From: Flaviflagellibacter rhizophilus
GTDB taxonomy: Bacteria > Pseudomonadota > Alphaproteobacteria > Rhizobiales > Methylopilaceae
Direction of reading: 5' to 3'
Assembly (NCBI RefSeq): GCF_033898525.1
Contig: NZ_JAXAFJ010000013.1
Location: forward strand, 19,110 to 83,109
DNA: 64,000 bases
Shown here piece after piece: positions 8,236-15,741 of this stretch. The translations under genes were made by a program, and so were the position numbers. The notes beneath the pieces were generated by a model. The model made no database searches. It was not told the DNA's origin and saw only the letters and a program-made list of their open reading frames with translations. Each line of letters opens with the position of its first letter. Positions within the stretch are counted from its first letter, which is position 1.

Positions 8236-8936
8236 GCGGCCTCGGTCCGGACCAGCTTCCAGTTCGGATCGCGCGAGGTGACATCACGTGCAAACGTCCA
8301 GTGATCGACCACCTCGGTGACGGTCTCGGCATTGCCGTCGATCACGGCGCCGCTCTTGTCGCGCGTCGCGGTAATCAATTGCGACACGAACCGCACTGCG
8401 ATCTGCGCCATGTTGCCGGCCAACTCCGCTTCCTGGATCTCCGGCTTGCCCACGGAGACGAAATTGCTGTCCATCACCTCGCCGCGCCGTTCACGGTCGG
8501 CGATGGCAGCGGCAAAGCTTTCGTAGACATCCTTGGCCAGCAGCATTTTCAGCTGCCTGGTATCGCCCTTCGCGAACGAAGTGACGATCATCTCGTAGGC
8601 GGCACGGGCACCTTCCACGAAGGACAGGCCGTCGAAGGAAGGGTCACGTGCCTTGATCTCATCGAGTCCCGCCTCGACAGGCGAGCCCTCAGGGACGACG
8701 CCCTTCCAGCGCTTGGAGGGATCCACCACCGGTTCAGGAGGGATCTCGCTTCCGGCGGTGGGCAGGCGCACCACGTTTTCGTTGGCGCTTGTCTCGGGCG
8801 GGGCGTCGCGCCGTGCAGCGCGTTCAGGCGGCCGCTCGTTTCCGGTCCGGGTTCCAAGAACCGATCTCAGACGCAGAATGATGAAGACCGCCAGGACCAG
8901 GAATATTACGGTATAGATGTCGAACACTTCGCTCAC
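8232..8936 (-). CDS. Tim44/TimA-family membrane protein
   Basis: 234 aa with one N-terminal transmembrane helix (about 8-24), a Pro/Glu-rich linker, and a Tim44-like C-terminal domain (about 90-230, including FVEGARAAYEMIV and VSQLITATRDKSG). Bacterial relatives (TimA) sit at the inner membrane; their role in export is not settled. Divergent from secB across 190 nt, in a secretion- and envelope-related neighbourhood. Confidence 0.88.
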   Translation of the reverse strand: MSEVFDIYTVIFLVLAVFIILRLRSVLGTRTGNERPPERAARRDAPPETSANENVVRLPTAGSEIPPEPVVDPSKRWKGVVPEGSPVEAGLDEIKARDPSFDGLSFVEGARAAYEMIVTSFAKGDTRQLKMLLAKDVYESFAAAIADRERRGEVMDSNFVSVGKPEIQEAELAGNMAQIAVRFVSQLITATRDKSGAVIDGNAETVTEVVDHWTFARDVTSRDPNWKLVRTEAA

Positions 8937-9126
8937 TGACCTAGAACGGGGCGCGGCATTGCCGGATGGATATAAGCACCGGCCGGTCGACGGCCAGTGC
9001 TCATCCTGTCCAGAGCCTCACATCTTAGAGCACGGGCCGTGCGGAGCCGTCCACCCGTGCTTGCCCGGTGCCGGGAGCCCGTGTTAGCTGCGCCCCACCA
9101 GCCAAGCACCGAGACAGGACATCACA

Positions 9127-9618
9127 ATGGCGACCAACGGCGCACCCGGGGAAGCAGCGACGGCAGTTCCATCGCTCGCGGTTCTTGCTCAGTACGTGAA
9201 GGATTTCTCGTTCGAGAATCCGGCAGCTCCACGCTCGCTGCGAGCCGGCGGTCAGAACCCGAACATTCAGGTGAATGTGAACGTCAATGCGCGGGGCATG
9301 TCCGAAACGGATGTCGAAGTCGAGGTGAAGATCGACGGCCAGGCCGGCGAGGGTGCCGACACGGTGTTCCGCTTCGACGTGGTGTATGCCGGCGTGTTCC
9401 GCATCGAGGGTGTGCCCGCGGAAAGCCGGATGCCGATCGTCCTGATCGAATGCCCGCGCCTGCTGTTTCCCTTCGTGCGGCAGATCATCGCCGATGCGGT
9501 CCGCAACGGTGGTTTCCCGCCGCTGATGCTGGATCCGATCGATTTCGCAGCGCTCTACCGCCAGCGTTTGAGTGAGCAGGCGGCTGCGTCCATTCCCGAA
9601 GGCGCGGTTCTCAGCTGA
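9127..9618 (+). CDS. secB: Protein-export chaperone SecB
   Basis: Tetrameric cytosolic chaperone that keeps preproteins unfolded and delivers them to SecA. Family signatures include YVKDFSFENP near residue 30, the NARGMSETDVEVE strand region and LFPFVRQIIADAVRNGGFPP. 163 aa is normal. AGGAC lies about 7 nt before the ATG. The stop TGA abuts the convergent dnaQ stop exactly. Confidence 0.97.
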   Translation: MATNGAPGEAATAVPSLAVLAQYVKDFSFENPAAPRSLRAGGQNPNIQVNVNVNARGMSETDVEVEVKIDGQAGEGADTVFRFDVVYAGVFRIEGVPAESRMPIVLIECPRLLFPFVRQIIADAVRNGGFPPLMLDPIDFAALYRQRLSEQAAASIPEGAVLS

Positions 9619-10329
9619 TCATTCGGCGGCGTTGCTGACAGGCTCCGCATAGGCGCTCCACAAGGCCTTGTCGCCCATGGTGGCGACAAAGGCCGCGTGG
9701 GCTGCCAGATCCTCAGAATCGAGCCGCGGTGCAAGCGGCACGGGGCGGGCACGGATCGCTTCCGCCTGCCCACCCGTCATACGACGCGCATCGACAGCCA
9801 GTCCGAGAACAGCCTGCCGGCCGCCCATCAGTTCCGCATAAACCTCGGCCAGCAATTCGGCGTCGAGCAGCGCTCCATGCTTCGTGCGGTGCGAATTGTT
9901 GATGCCGTAACGCGTGCAGAGATCGTCCAGCCGATTGGACGCGAAGCCGTGTTTGCGACGGGCAAGCGCGAGCGTGTCGATCATCCGGTCCAGCGACAGC
10001 GGCGGCTTGCCGCAACGGCCAAGTTCCGCGTTCAGGAAGCCGAAGTCGAAGGTCGCGTTGTGGGCAATCAGCTTCGAATCGTCGCCGACAAAGGCCAGGA
10101 ACTCGTCCACGATCTCGTGGAAGCATTTGTGCCCGGCCAGGAACTCCGTCGACAGTCCGTGAACGCGAAACGCATCCTCCGGCATGTCGCGTTCCGGGTT
10201 GATGTAGACGTGGTAGACCTGCCCCGTCGGGATCATGTTCAGGATCTCGATGCAGCCGATCTCCACCACGCGGTCGCCCTTGTGGCACTCAAGTCCGGTC
10301 GTCTCGGTGTCGAAGATGATCGCGCGCAC
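9619..10329 (-). CDS. dnaQ: DNA polymerase III epsilon subunit (3'-5' proofreading exonuclease)
   Basis: DEDDh exonuclease. Exo I DTETTG has Asp7 and Glu9, Exo II is HNATFDFGFLN, and Exo III is TKHGALLDAELLAEVY. 236 aa matches DnaQ. The gene is 14 nt downstream of coaE in an aroE-coaE-dnaQ run near the origin. Confidence 0.96.
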   Translation of the reverse strand: MRAIIFDTETTGLECHKGDRVVEIGCIEILNMIPTGQVYHVYINPERDMPEDAFRVHGLSTEFLAGHKCFHEIVDEFLAFVGDDSKLIAHNATFDFGFLNAELGRCGKPPLSLDRMIDTLALARRKHGFASNRLDDLCTRYGINNSHRTKHGALLDAELLAEVYAELMGGRQAVLGLAVDARRMTGGQAEAIRARPVPLAPRLDSEDLAAHAAFVATMGDKALWSAYAEPVSNAAE

Positions 10330-10343
10330 TGGATGCCGCCTCC

Positions 10344-10949
10344 TCAGCCTTCCTTAGCATTGTCGGGCGTGGCGCTGAATTGCCCGATGATCTCCTGCAC
10401 AGCTTTGCGCGTGTCCTCGAGCGATGTGCCTGTGTCGATGACGATGTCGGCTTTCGCGCGCTTCTCTTCATCGGGCATCTGCCGCGCAAGGATCGCTTCG
10501 AACGTCTCCGCCGTCATGCCGTGACGTGCCAGTACCCGCGCCCGCTGCACATCGGCGGGAGCCGAAACGACGGCCACCACATCGCACCGGTCGGCATCGA
10601 CGCCCTCCAGCAGGAGCGGAATGTCGAGCACCGCCAAAGCGTGGCCATCGACCTGTGCCTTTGCGATGAACCGCGCTTCCGCCTCACGGACGAGCGGATG
10701 AACTATGGCTTCCAGCCTGCGCAATGCGTCTGTTTTGCCGAACACGGCCCGCGACAAGGCTTTCCGGTCCACCACTCCGTCGCGGACCGTTCCAGGGAAC
10801 GCCTCCTCGATCAAGGGCGCCGCTGCACCTGAGTAAAGCTCATGGACGGCGGCATCCGCCTCGAACACCGGGACACCTTCGGCCCGGAACATGGCGGACA
10901 CGGTGGACTTGCCCATGCCGATGGACCCGGTCAGGCCAAGCACGATCAT
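10344..10949 (-). CDS. coaE: Dephospho-CoA kinase
   Basis: Last step of CoA synthesis: phosphorylates the 3'-hydroxyl of dephospho-CoA. P-loop GLTGSIGMGKST is at about 5-16, with the DIPLLLE motif mid-protein. I chose ATG 10949, giving MIVLGLTGS and a 4-nt ATGA overlap with aroE. The longer frame to 11024 has no homologous extension. 201 aa is normal. Confidence 0.95.
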   Translation of the reverse strand: MIVLGLTGSIGMGKSTVSAMFRAEGVPVFEADAAVHELYSGAAAPLIEEAFPGTVRDGVVDRKALSRAVFGKTDALRRLEAIVHPLVREAEARFIAKAQVDGHALAVLDIPLLLEGVDADRCDVVAVVSAPADVQRARVLARHGMTAETFEAILARQMPDEEKRAKADIVIDTGTSLEDTRKAVQEIIGQFSATPDNAKEG

Positions 10950-11794
10950 GGCAGGGCCGACCGGATGTCGGCTTCCACCAGCGATCGCAGCCTGGGGTCC
11001 ACTGCGGGCCTTGTCCCGAACCATCGCTCGAAGCCCGGCACGGCCTGATGCAGGAGCATGCCCAAGCCTTCCGCGGTCCGGTGCCCGCGCATCGCAGCCT
11101 GCCGGAGAAGATCGGTTTCGAGAGGCACATAGACGATGTCGCTGACGACGGCGTCCAGCGGCAGGGCATCGAGGTCGAGGTCGAGCGGGTCCTTGCCTGT
11201 CATGCCGAGGCTGGTGGCATTCGCGAGGAGGGTGGCATCGGCCATCGCCGGACCCGCTTCATCCAGCGGCCTTGCCTGCACAACCCCGCCGATATCGCCA
11301 GCAAGCGCGATGGCGCGATCCAGCGAGCGGTTCAACAGCGTGATACGTTCCGCACCGCGTCCGGCGAGCCCGTAGGCCAGCGCACGTGCAGCACCGCCCG
11401 CACCAAGAACGACCGCGCGCAGGGGCGCCTTGTCCCAGCCGGGCACCAGCTCATCCAGATTGGACAGGAAGCCCCTGGCATCCGTGTTGTCGCCGACCAG
11501 CCGGCCATCGTCATCACGCCACACCGTGTTGACCGCGCCGATAGCCCGGGCGGTCTCGGTGATCTCATCGAGATGGGACATCACCGCCTCCTTGTGAGGC
11601 ACGGTGACGTTGCATCCCCGAAACTCCCCGGAGCGGACCCGTTGCATGAAGGCCCCCAGATCGTCGGGATGAACGGCTGTTTTCCCGTAGCTGCCGGCGA
11701 TGCCGTGCTGCGCCAGCCAATAGCCATGGATCATCGGCGAACGAGAGTGGGCGATGGGCCAGCCGATGACGCAGGCACGTGGTGCGTCGGTCAT
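10946..11794 (-). CDS. aroE: Shikimate dehydrogenase
   Basis: NADPH-dependent reduction of 3-dehydroshikimate. Shikimate-binding SRSPMIHGYW and NVTVPHKE (catalytic Lys) and the Rossmann glycine loop GAGGAARA are visible. The start at 11794 (MTDAPRACVIGWP) gives a 4-nt overlap with maf. Length is 282 aa. Confidence 0.95.
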   Translation of the reverse strand: MTDAPRACVIGWPIAHSRSPMIHGYWLAQHGIAGSYGKTAVHPDDLGAFMQRVRSGEFRGCNVTVPHKEAVMSHLDEITETARAIGAVNTVWRDDDGRLVGDNTDARGFLSNLDELVPGWDKAPLRAVVLGAGGAARALAYGLAGRGAERITLLNRSLDRAIALAGDIGGVVQARPLDEAGPAMADATLLANATSLGMTGKDPLDLDLDALPLDAVVSDIVYVPLETDLLRQAAMRGHRTAEGLGMLLHQAVPGFERWFGTRPAVDPRLRSLVEADIRSALP

Positions 11795-12420
11795 CCAAGG
11801 ATCATCCCGCGCCGACGGAGGCATTCGAGCATGGGCAGGAGAGGCAGCCCCAGGATGGTGAAGTGGTTGCCTTCGATCCGCGAGAACAGATGCACGCCGG
11901 CGCCTTCGAGCTGGTATCCACCGACACTGGTGCGGATCGCGTCGCCCGCCACCGCGATGTAGCGGTCGAGGAATTCCTCGCTGAAGGGGCGCATCTCGAG
12001 CCTGGCGTCATCCACGACGCGCTCCACCACCTTGCCGTCGACAACAAGGACGGCGGCGGAGATCAACCGGTGTTCCCGGTCGCGCAGCTTCAGCAATTGC
12101 CGGCGGGCCATGTCCAGGCTCTCGGGCTTGTGGAACAGCTCGTTCCCTGCCGCCAGCATCTGGTCGGCGCCGATGACCGGCTGCCCCGGAAGCGTGGCAC
12201 TGACATGCACGGCCTTCGCAGACGCGAGTTCCAGCGCCATGGTTTCTGTGCTTGCCCCCGAGGCTTTCAGATCCTGTTCCACTGCACGCTCGTCGATGCT
12301 GGCGGGCTTGCACAGGATAGGAATGCCGGCGGCGCGCAGCATCGAGGCACGCGATGCACTGGCCGAAGCCAGGACGAGCGGCCACGGATCGATCCAGAGA
12401 GGGTGGGCGAGGTCGCTCAA
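11791..12420 (-). CDS. maf: Maf-family nucleotide pyrophosphatase, TTG start
   Basis: House-cleaning nucleoside triphosphate pyrophosphatase. It has the N-terminal ASASASRASML motif, the conserved PVIGADQ segment and the VGGYQLEGAGVHLF region. The VGGYQLEG form differs from the canonical substrate motif, so which nucleotide it cleaves is uncertain. The only start giving an intact N-terminus is TTG at 12420, because an in-frame stop lies 5 codons upstream. There is no Shine-Dalgarno sequence, and the upstream DNA is the CtrA box of the putative origin. Confidence 0.9.
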   Translation of the reverse strand: MSDLAHPLWIDPWPLVLASASASRASMLRAAGIPILCKPASIDERAVEQDLKASGASTETMALELASAKAVHVSATLPGQPVIGADQMLAAGNELFHKPESLDMARRQLLKLRDREHRLISAAVLVVDGKVVERVVDDARLEMRPFSEEFLDRYIAVAGDAIRTSVGGYQLEGAGVHLFSRIEGNHFTILGLPLLPMLECLRRRGMILG

Positions 12421-12424
12421 GAAA

Positions 12425-12440
12425 TTAACACTTTGTTAAC
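12425..12440. promoter_or_regulatory. CtrA binding site TTAA-N7-TTAAC
   Basis: TTAA at 12425-12428, exactly seven bases, then TTAAC at 12436-12440. This is a perfect match to the CtrA full-site consensus. In Caulobacter such sites in the origin let CtrA repress initiation. Here it also sits 5 nt from the maf TTG start, so it could regulate maf. Confidence 0.7.
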
Positions 12441-12566
12441 AGGTAGGGCCGGACCATGTGGACAGTTCGGCGAAGACGGCCGATCTGCCGCCACTCTGTG
12501 GTTTCCCACAATATCTATCAACACCCGTGATGCGGTGGACGTGGTGCGCAGGCTTTCTGTGAACTG

Positions 12567-12575
12567 TGTGGATGA
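12567..12575 (-). promoter_or_regulatory. DnaA box candidate
   Basis: The minus strand reads TCATCCACA, 8 of 9 bases matching TTATCCACA. It is the best DnaA-like nonamer in the maf-hemE gap. Confidence 0.5.
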
Positions 12576-12696
12576 CAAGGCATTTGTCATCGGGAGATGA
12601 CGCCCGGCGGATGCCGGGGCGGCCTGTGGGTTGCTTGTGGGCGGTTCGGAACACCGCTAAAGAGCCCCCTAACAAACAACTAAAAGAAGAAAACCA

Positions 12697-13758
12697 TTGG
12701 TAAATGTTCCGTTAAGTGACCGCGCTGGACCGGGGAAGCCGATCCTCCAGGTGCTCGGCGGACAGCGCCTCGAACGGCCCCCGCTCTGGATGATGAGACA
12801 GGCGGGACGCTACCTCCCCGAATACCGTGCTCTTCGCTCCAAGGCCGGCTCCTTCCTCGACCTCTGCTACACGCCCGATCTGGCGGCAGAGGTGACTCTC
12901 CAGCCAATCCGCAGGTTCGGCTTCGATGCGGCGATCCTGTTCTCCGATATCCTGATCATCCCGCACGCGCTGGGACTTGGCCTCGATTTCCTCGAAGGTG
13001 AAGGCCCGCGGATGGAAACCGTTCGCTCGACGAATGAGCTCTCCAAGCTGGCGGGTGATCTCGACCCTGCAAAGGTCGGCGCGGTCTACGAGGCGATCCG
13101 GCTGATCCGGGGCGAGTTGCCGCCCTCCACGACGCTCATCGGCTTCGTCGGCGCGCCGTGGACCGTCGCGACCTATGTGGTTGCCGGTGGAGGTTCGAAG
13201 GACCATGCCGACGCACGGCTTTGGGCGGCGCGGGATCCCGACGGCTTCGGCCAACTCATGGATCGGCTCGTGGATGCCTCGGTTGCGCATCTCGCCGGAC
13301 AGATCAGAGCCGGCGTCGATGCCGTGCAGATCTTCGACAGCTGGGGCGGTGAACTGGCGCCGCTGGATTTCGAACGCTGGTGTATCCGTCCCGTGGCCCG
13401 GATCGTGGAACGCCTGAGTGCGGAGTTCCCGAGAGTGCCGATCATTGCGTTTCCGCGGGCGGCGGGTTCGAAGCTGGGCGCGTTCGCTGCAGCCTTGCCC
13501 GATGTCGCACTTGGCATCGACACGGCTGAAAGTGCGGCGGGCCTCGACCGCATCATCGGCGCGGATCGCGTGGTTCAGGGCAATCTGGATCCAATTACGC
13601 TGGTTGCCGGAGGTGATGCGCTCGACCGTTCGATCGATCACGTGCTTTCCTCATTCGCGAATCGGCCGCACATCTTCAATCTGGGACATGGCATTCGGCA
13701 GGAGACGCCGATTGCCCATGTGGAGCGGCTCGTGGCGCGCGTCCGGGGAGACGTCTGA
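12697..13758 (+). CDS. hemE: Uroporphyrinogen decarboxylase, TTG start
   Basis: Decarboxylates uroporphyrinogen III to coproporphyrinogen III in heme synthesis. The family signature PPLWMMRQAGRYLPEYR is at about 29-45; GFVGAPWTVATY and the C-terminal NLGHGI are also present. The only start that keeps the N-terminus is TTG at 12697, preceded by an A-rich tract rather than a clear ribosome site. 353 aa is normal. It overlaps hemJ by 1 nt (TGATG). Confidence 0.96.
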   Translation: MVNVPLSDRAGPGKPILQVLGGQRLERPPLWMMRQAGRYLPEYRALRSKAGSFLDLCYTPDLAAEVTLQPIRRFGFDAAILFSDILIIPHALGLGLDFLEGEGPRMETVRSTNELSKLAGDLDPAKVGAVYEAIRLIRGELPPSTTLIGFVGAPWTVATYVVAGGGSKDHADARLWAARDPDGFGQLMDRLVDASVAHLAGQIRAGVDAVQIFDSWGGELAPLDFERWCIRPVARIVERLSAEFPRVPIIAFPRAAGSKLGAFAAALPDVALGIDTAESAAGLDRIIGADRVVQGNLDPITLVAGGDALDRSIDHVLSSFANRPHIFNLGHGIRQETPIAHVERLVARVRGDV

Positions 13759-14189
13759 TGGCCGAGTTCTATCCTTGGGTGAAGGCATTCCACATCGTCG
13801 CCATGACGGCGTGGATGGCGGCCATGCTCTATTTGCCCCGCCTCTTCGTTTACCACACAGGTGTGGCTGCCGGATCGGAAGCCTCGGAGACCTTCAAGGT
13901 CATGGAGCGCCGCCTGCTGAAGGCGATCGCAACACCCGCGATGGCCTTGACCTGGATCCTCGGGATCACGCTCGCCGTGATGAGCGGCGCGTTCAGCGAA
14001 GGCTGGATGCACGCAAAGCTGCTCTTCGCCCTCATCCTGTCCGGCTATCACGGCTTCCTGGCGCGCTCGACCCGCACCTTCGCGGCCGACAGCAACACGC
14101 GGAAGGCCGGCTTCTACCGGATCCTGAACGAGGTCCCGACGGTCGGCCTCATCATCATCGTGGTCTTGGTCGTGGTGAAGCCGTTCTAG
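13758..14189 (+). CDS. hemJ: Protoporphyrinogen IX oxidase HemJ
   Basis: 143-aa membrane protein with four predicted helices. The N-terminal FHIVAMTAWMAAMLYLPRLFVYH block and a later SGYHGFLAR contain the conserved His residues that bind heme in the HemJ family. It oxidises protoporphyrinogen IX in organisms lacking HemG/HemY. Coupling to hemE by TGATG supports the assignment. Rhizobial relatives often have hemH in this slot. Confidence 0.92.
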   Translation: MAEFYPWVKAFHIVAMTAWMAAMLYLPRLFVYHTGVAAGSEASETFKVMERRLLKAIATPAMALTWILGITLAVMSGAFSEGWMHAKLLFALILSGYHGFLARSTRTFAADSNTRKAGFYRILNEVPTVGLIIIVVLVVVKPF

Positions 14190-14381
14190 ATCACGAAAAC
14201 GCCACTTGCGGGTTCCTCAACGAATCCGTATTTGTGTCTCATCTCCTTTCGCAGGTGGATGCTATCAAGCGTTTCTGAGGCCTTCTGGTCCAAGAACCGG
14301 GCATCAGCGGTCCCGCTGGTCCCTGCCTGCGCCCCTCCCCTCCTGTCGCCTCTGGCGGCCATCATTGCTGAAAGTTCTCCG

Positions 14382-15644
14382 ATGGAGATCAGGCTTCAGG
14401 ACCTGAAAAAGAAGTCGCCGCAGGAATTGCTGGCGCTTGCCGACGAATTCGAGATCGAGAACGCCTCGACGCTGCGGAAGCAGGAATTGCTGTTCGCCAT
14501 CCTCAAGCAGCATGCAGCGCGCGAGCATGAGATCATTGGCGGCGGCGTGGTCGAGGTCTTGCCGGATGGCTTCGGCTTCCTCAGGTCCTGGGATGCGAAT
14601 TACCTTCCGGGTCCGGACGACATCTATGTCTCACCCTCGCAGATCCGCCGCTTTTCGCTGCGCACCGGCGATACGGTTGAAGGCCATATTCGCAGCCCCA
14701 AGGAAGGCGAGCGCTATTTCGCCCTCCTGAAGGTCAACACGCTCAACTTCGAGGATCCCGAGAAGGCGCGTCACAAGGTTCATTTCGACAATCTGACGCC
14801 GCTTTATCCATCCGAGCGCCTGAAGCTCGAGGTGGAGGATCCGACGATCAAGGACCAGTCGGCTCGCGTGATCGACATCGTTTCGCCGATCGGCAAGGGT
14901 CAGCGCGGCCTCATCGTCGCCCCGCCGCGCACCGGCAAGACCATGCTGCTGCAGAACATTGCGCGGTCCATCACCAACAATCACCCGGAATGCTACCTCA
15001 TCGTCCTGCTCATCGACGAGCGGCCGGAAGAGGTCACGGACATGCAGCGCACGGTGAAGGGCGAGGTTGTATCCTCGACCTTCGATGAGCCGGCGGTGCG
15101 TCACGTGCAGGTGGCGGAGATGGTCATCGAGAAAGCCAAGCGCCTGGTCGAGCATGGCCGTGACGTCGTCATCCTGCTGGATTCGATCACCCGCCTCGGC
15201 CGCGCTTACAACACGGTCGTTCCCTCGTCGGGCAAGGTGCTGACCGGCGGTGTTGACGCCAATGCCTTGCAGCGCCCGAAGCGCTTCTTCGGCGCTGCGC
15301 GGAACATTGAGGAAGGCGGCTCGCTGACCATCATTGCGACTGCGCTGATCGACACCGGCAGCCGCATGGACGAAGTGATCTTCGAGGAGTTCAAGGGCAC
15401 CGGCAATTCCGAGATCATTCTCGACCGCAAGGTCTCGGACAAGCGGGTCTTCCCGGCGATGGACATCACACGCTCCGGCACCCGGAAGGAAGAGCTCCTG
15501 GTCGCGCCCGACATTCTCAAGAAGATGTATGTCCTGCGCCGTATCCTGAACCCGATGGGCACGGTGGATGCCATCGAGTTCCTGAACGACAAGATGCGCC
15601 AGACAAAGACCAACTCCGAGTTCTTCGATTCGATGAACACCTGA
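14382..15644 (+). CDS. rho: Transcription termination factor Rho
   Basis: Hexameric RNA helicase that ends transcription at Rho-dependent sites. Order: Rho_N helix bundle (1-50), RNA-binding CSD domain with GFGFLRS (about 65-115), and ATPase with Walker A PPRTGKT and Walker B VVILLDSITR. 420 aa is standard. The start at 14382 (MEIRLQDLKK) is by homology. The 192-nt leader after hemJ holds no gene I can see. Confidence 0.97.
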   Translation: MEIRLQDLKKKSPQELLALADEFEIENASTLRKQELLFAILKQHAAREHEIIGGGVVEVLPDGFGFLRSWDANYLPGPDDIYVSPSQIRRFSLRTGDTVEGHIRSPKEGERYFALLKVNTLNFEDPEKARHKVHFDNLTPLYPSERLKLEVEDPTIKDQSARVIDIVSPIGKGQRGLIVAPPRTGKTMLLQNIARSITNNHPECYLIVLLIDERPEEVTDMQRTVKGEVVSSTFDEPAVRHVQVAEMVIEKAKRLVEHGRDVVILLDSITRLGRAYNTVVPSSGKVLTGGVDANALQRPKRFFGAARNIEEGGSLTIIATALIDTGSRMDEVIFEEFKGTGNSEIILDRKVSDKRVFPAMDITRSGTRKEELLVAPDILKKMYVLRRILNPMGTVDAIEFLNDKMRQTKTNSEFFDSMNT

Positions 15645-15673
15645 CGGTCCTTGAAGGCTTGGGAACTGCCCGA

Positions 15674-15711
15674 GGGCTCGCGGACATGTCGCGGGCCCTT
15701 CTTCTTTGTTT
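15674..15711 (+). terminator. Intrinsic terminator of rho
   Basis: Stem GGGCTCGCG (15674-15682) and CGCGGGCCC (15690-15698), with one G-T wobble and a 7-nt loop, followed by a T-rich tail at 15699-15711. The tail runs directly into the first parS site. Confidence 0.75.
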
Positions 15712-15722
15712 CACGTGAAACG
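15707..15722. other. parS: parS site 1
   Basis: TGTTTCACGTGAAACG matches the ParB centromere consensus TGTTTCACGTGAAACA at 15 of 16 positions. It lies just before the mnmE coding region, about 3.2 kb from the putative origin and 4.8 kb from parB. Such sites load ParB for ParA-driven origin segregation. Confidence 0.93.
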
Positions 15723-15741
15723 CTGCGCGGCCGTGGACACG

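Larger units (their letters stand above)
12421..12696. other. Putative chromosomal replication origin (oriC)
   Basis: A 276-nt gene-free gap between maf (leftward) and hemE (rightward), the position of oriC in Caulobacter and several other alphaproteobacteria. It holds a CtrA box next to maf, several DnaA-box-like nonamers (best at 12567-12575, weaker at 12457-12465 and 12502-12510), and an A-rich stretch at 12671-12695 that could be the unwinding element. Most genes on both sides point away from it, as expected for a bidirectional origin. Replication activity itself cannot be read from sequence. Confidence 0.75.

Noticed and set aside
8976..9000. Imperfect hairpin between timA and secB as a terminator or operator
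   Set aside because: Stem is 9 of 10 with no U-tract, and it lies between divergent genes where no terminator is needed; no regulator can be named.
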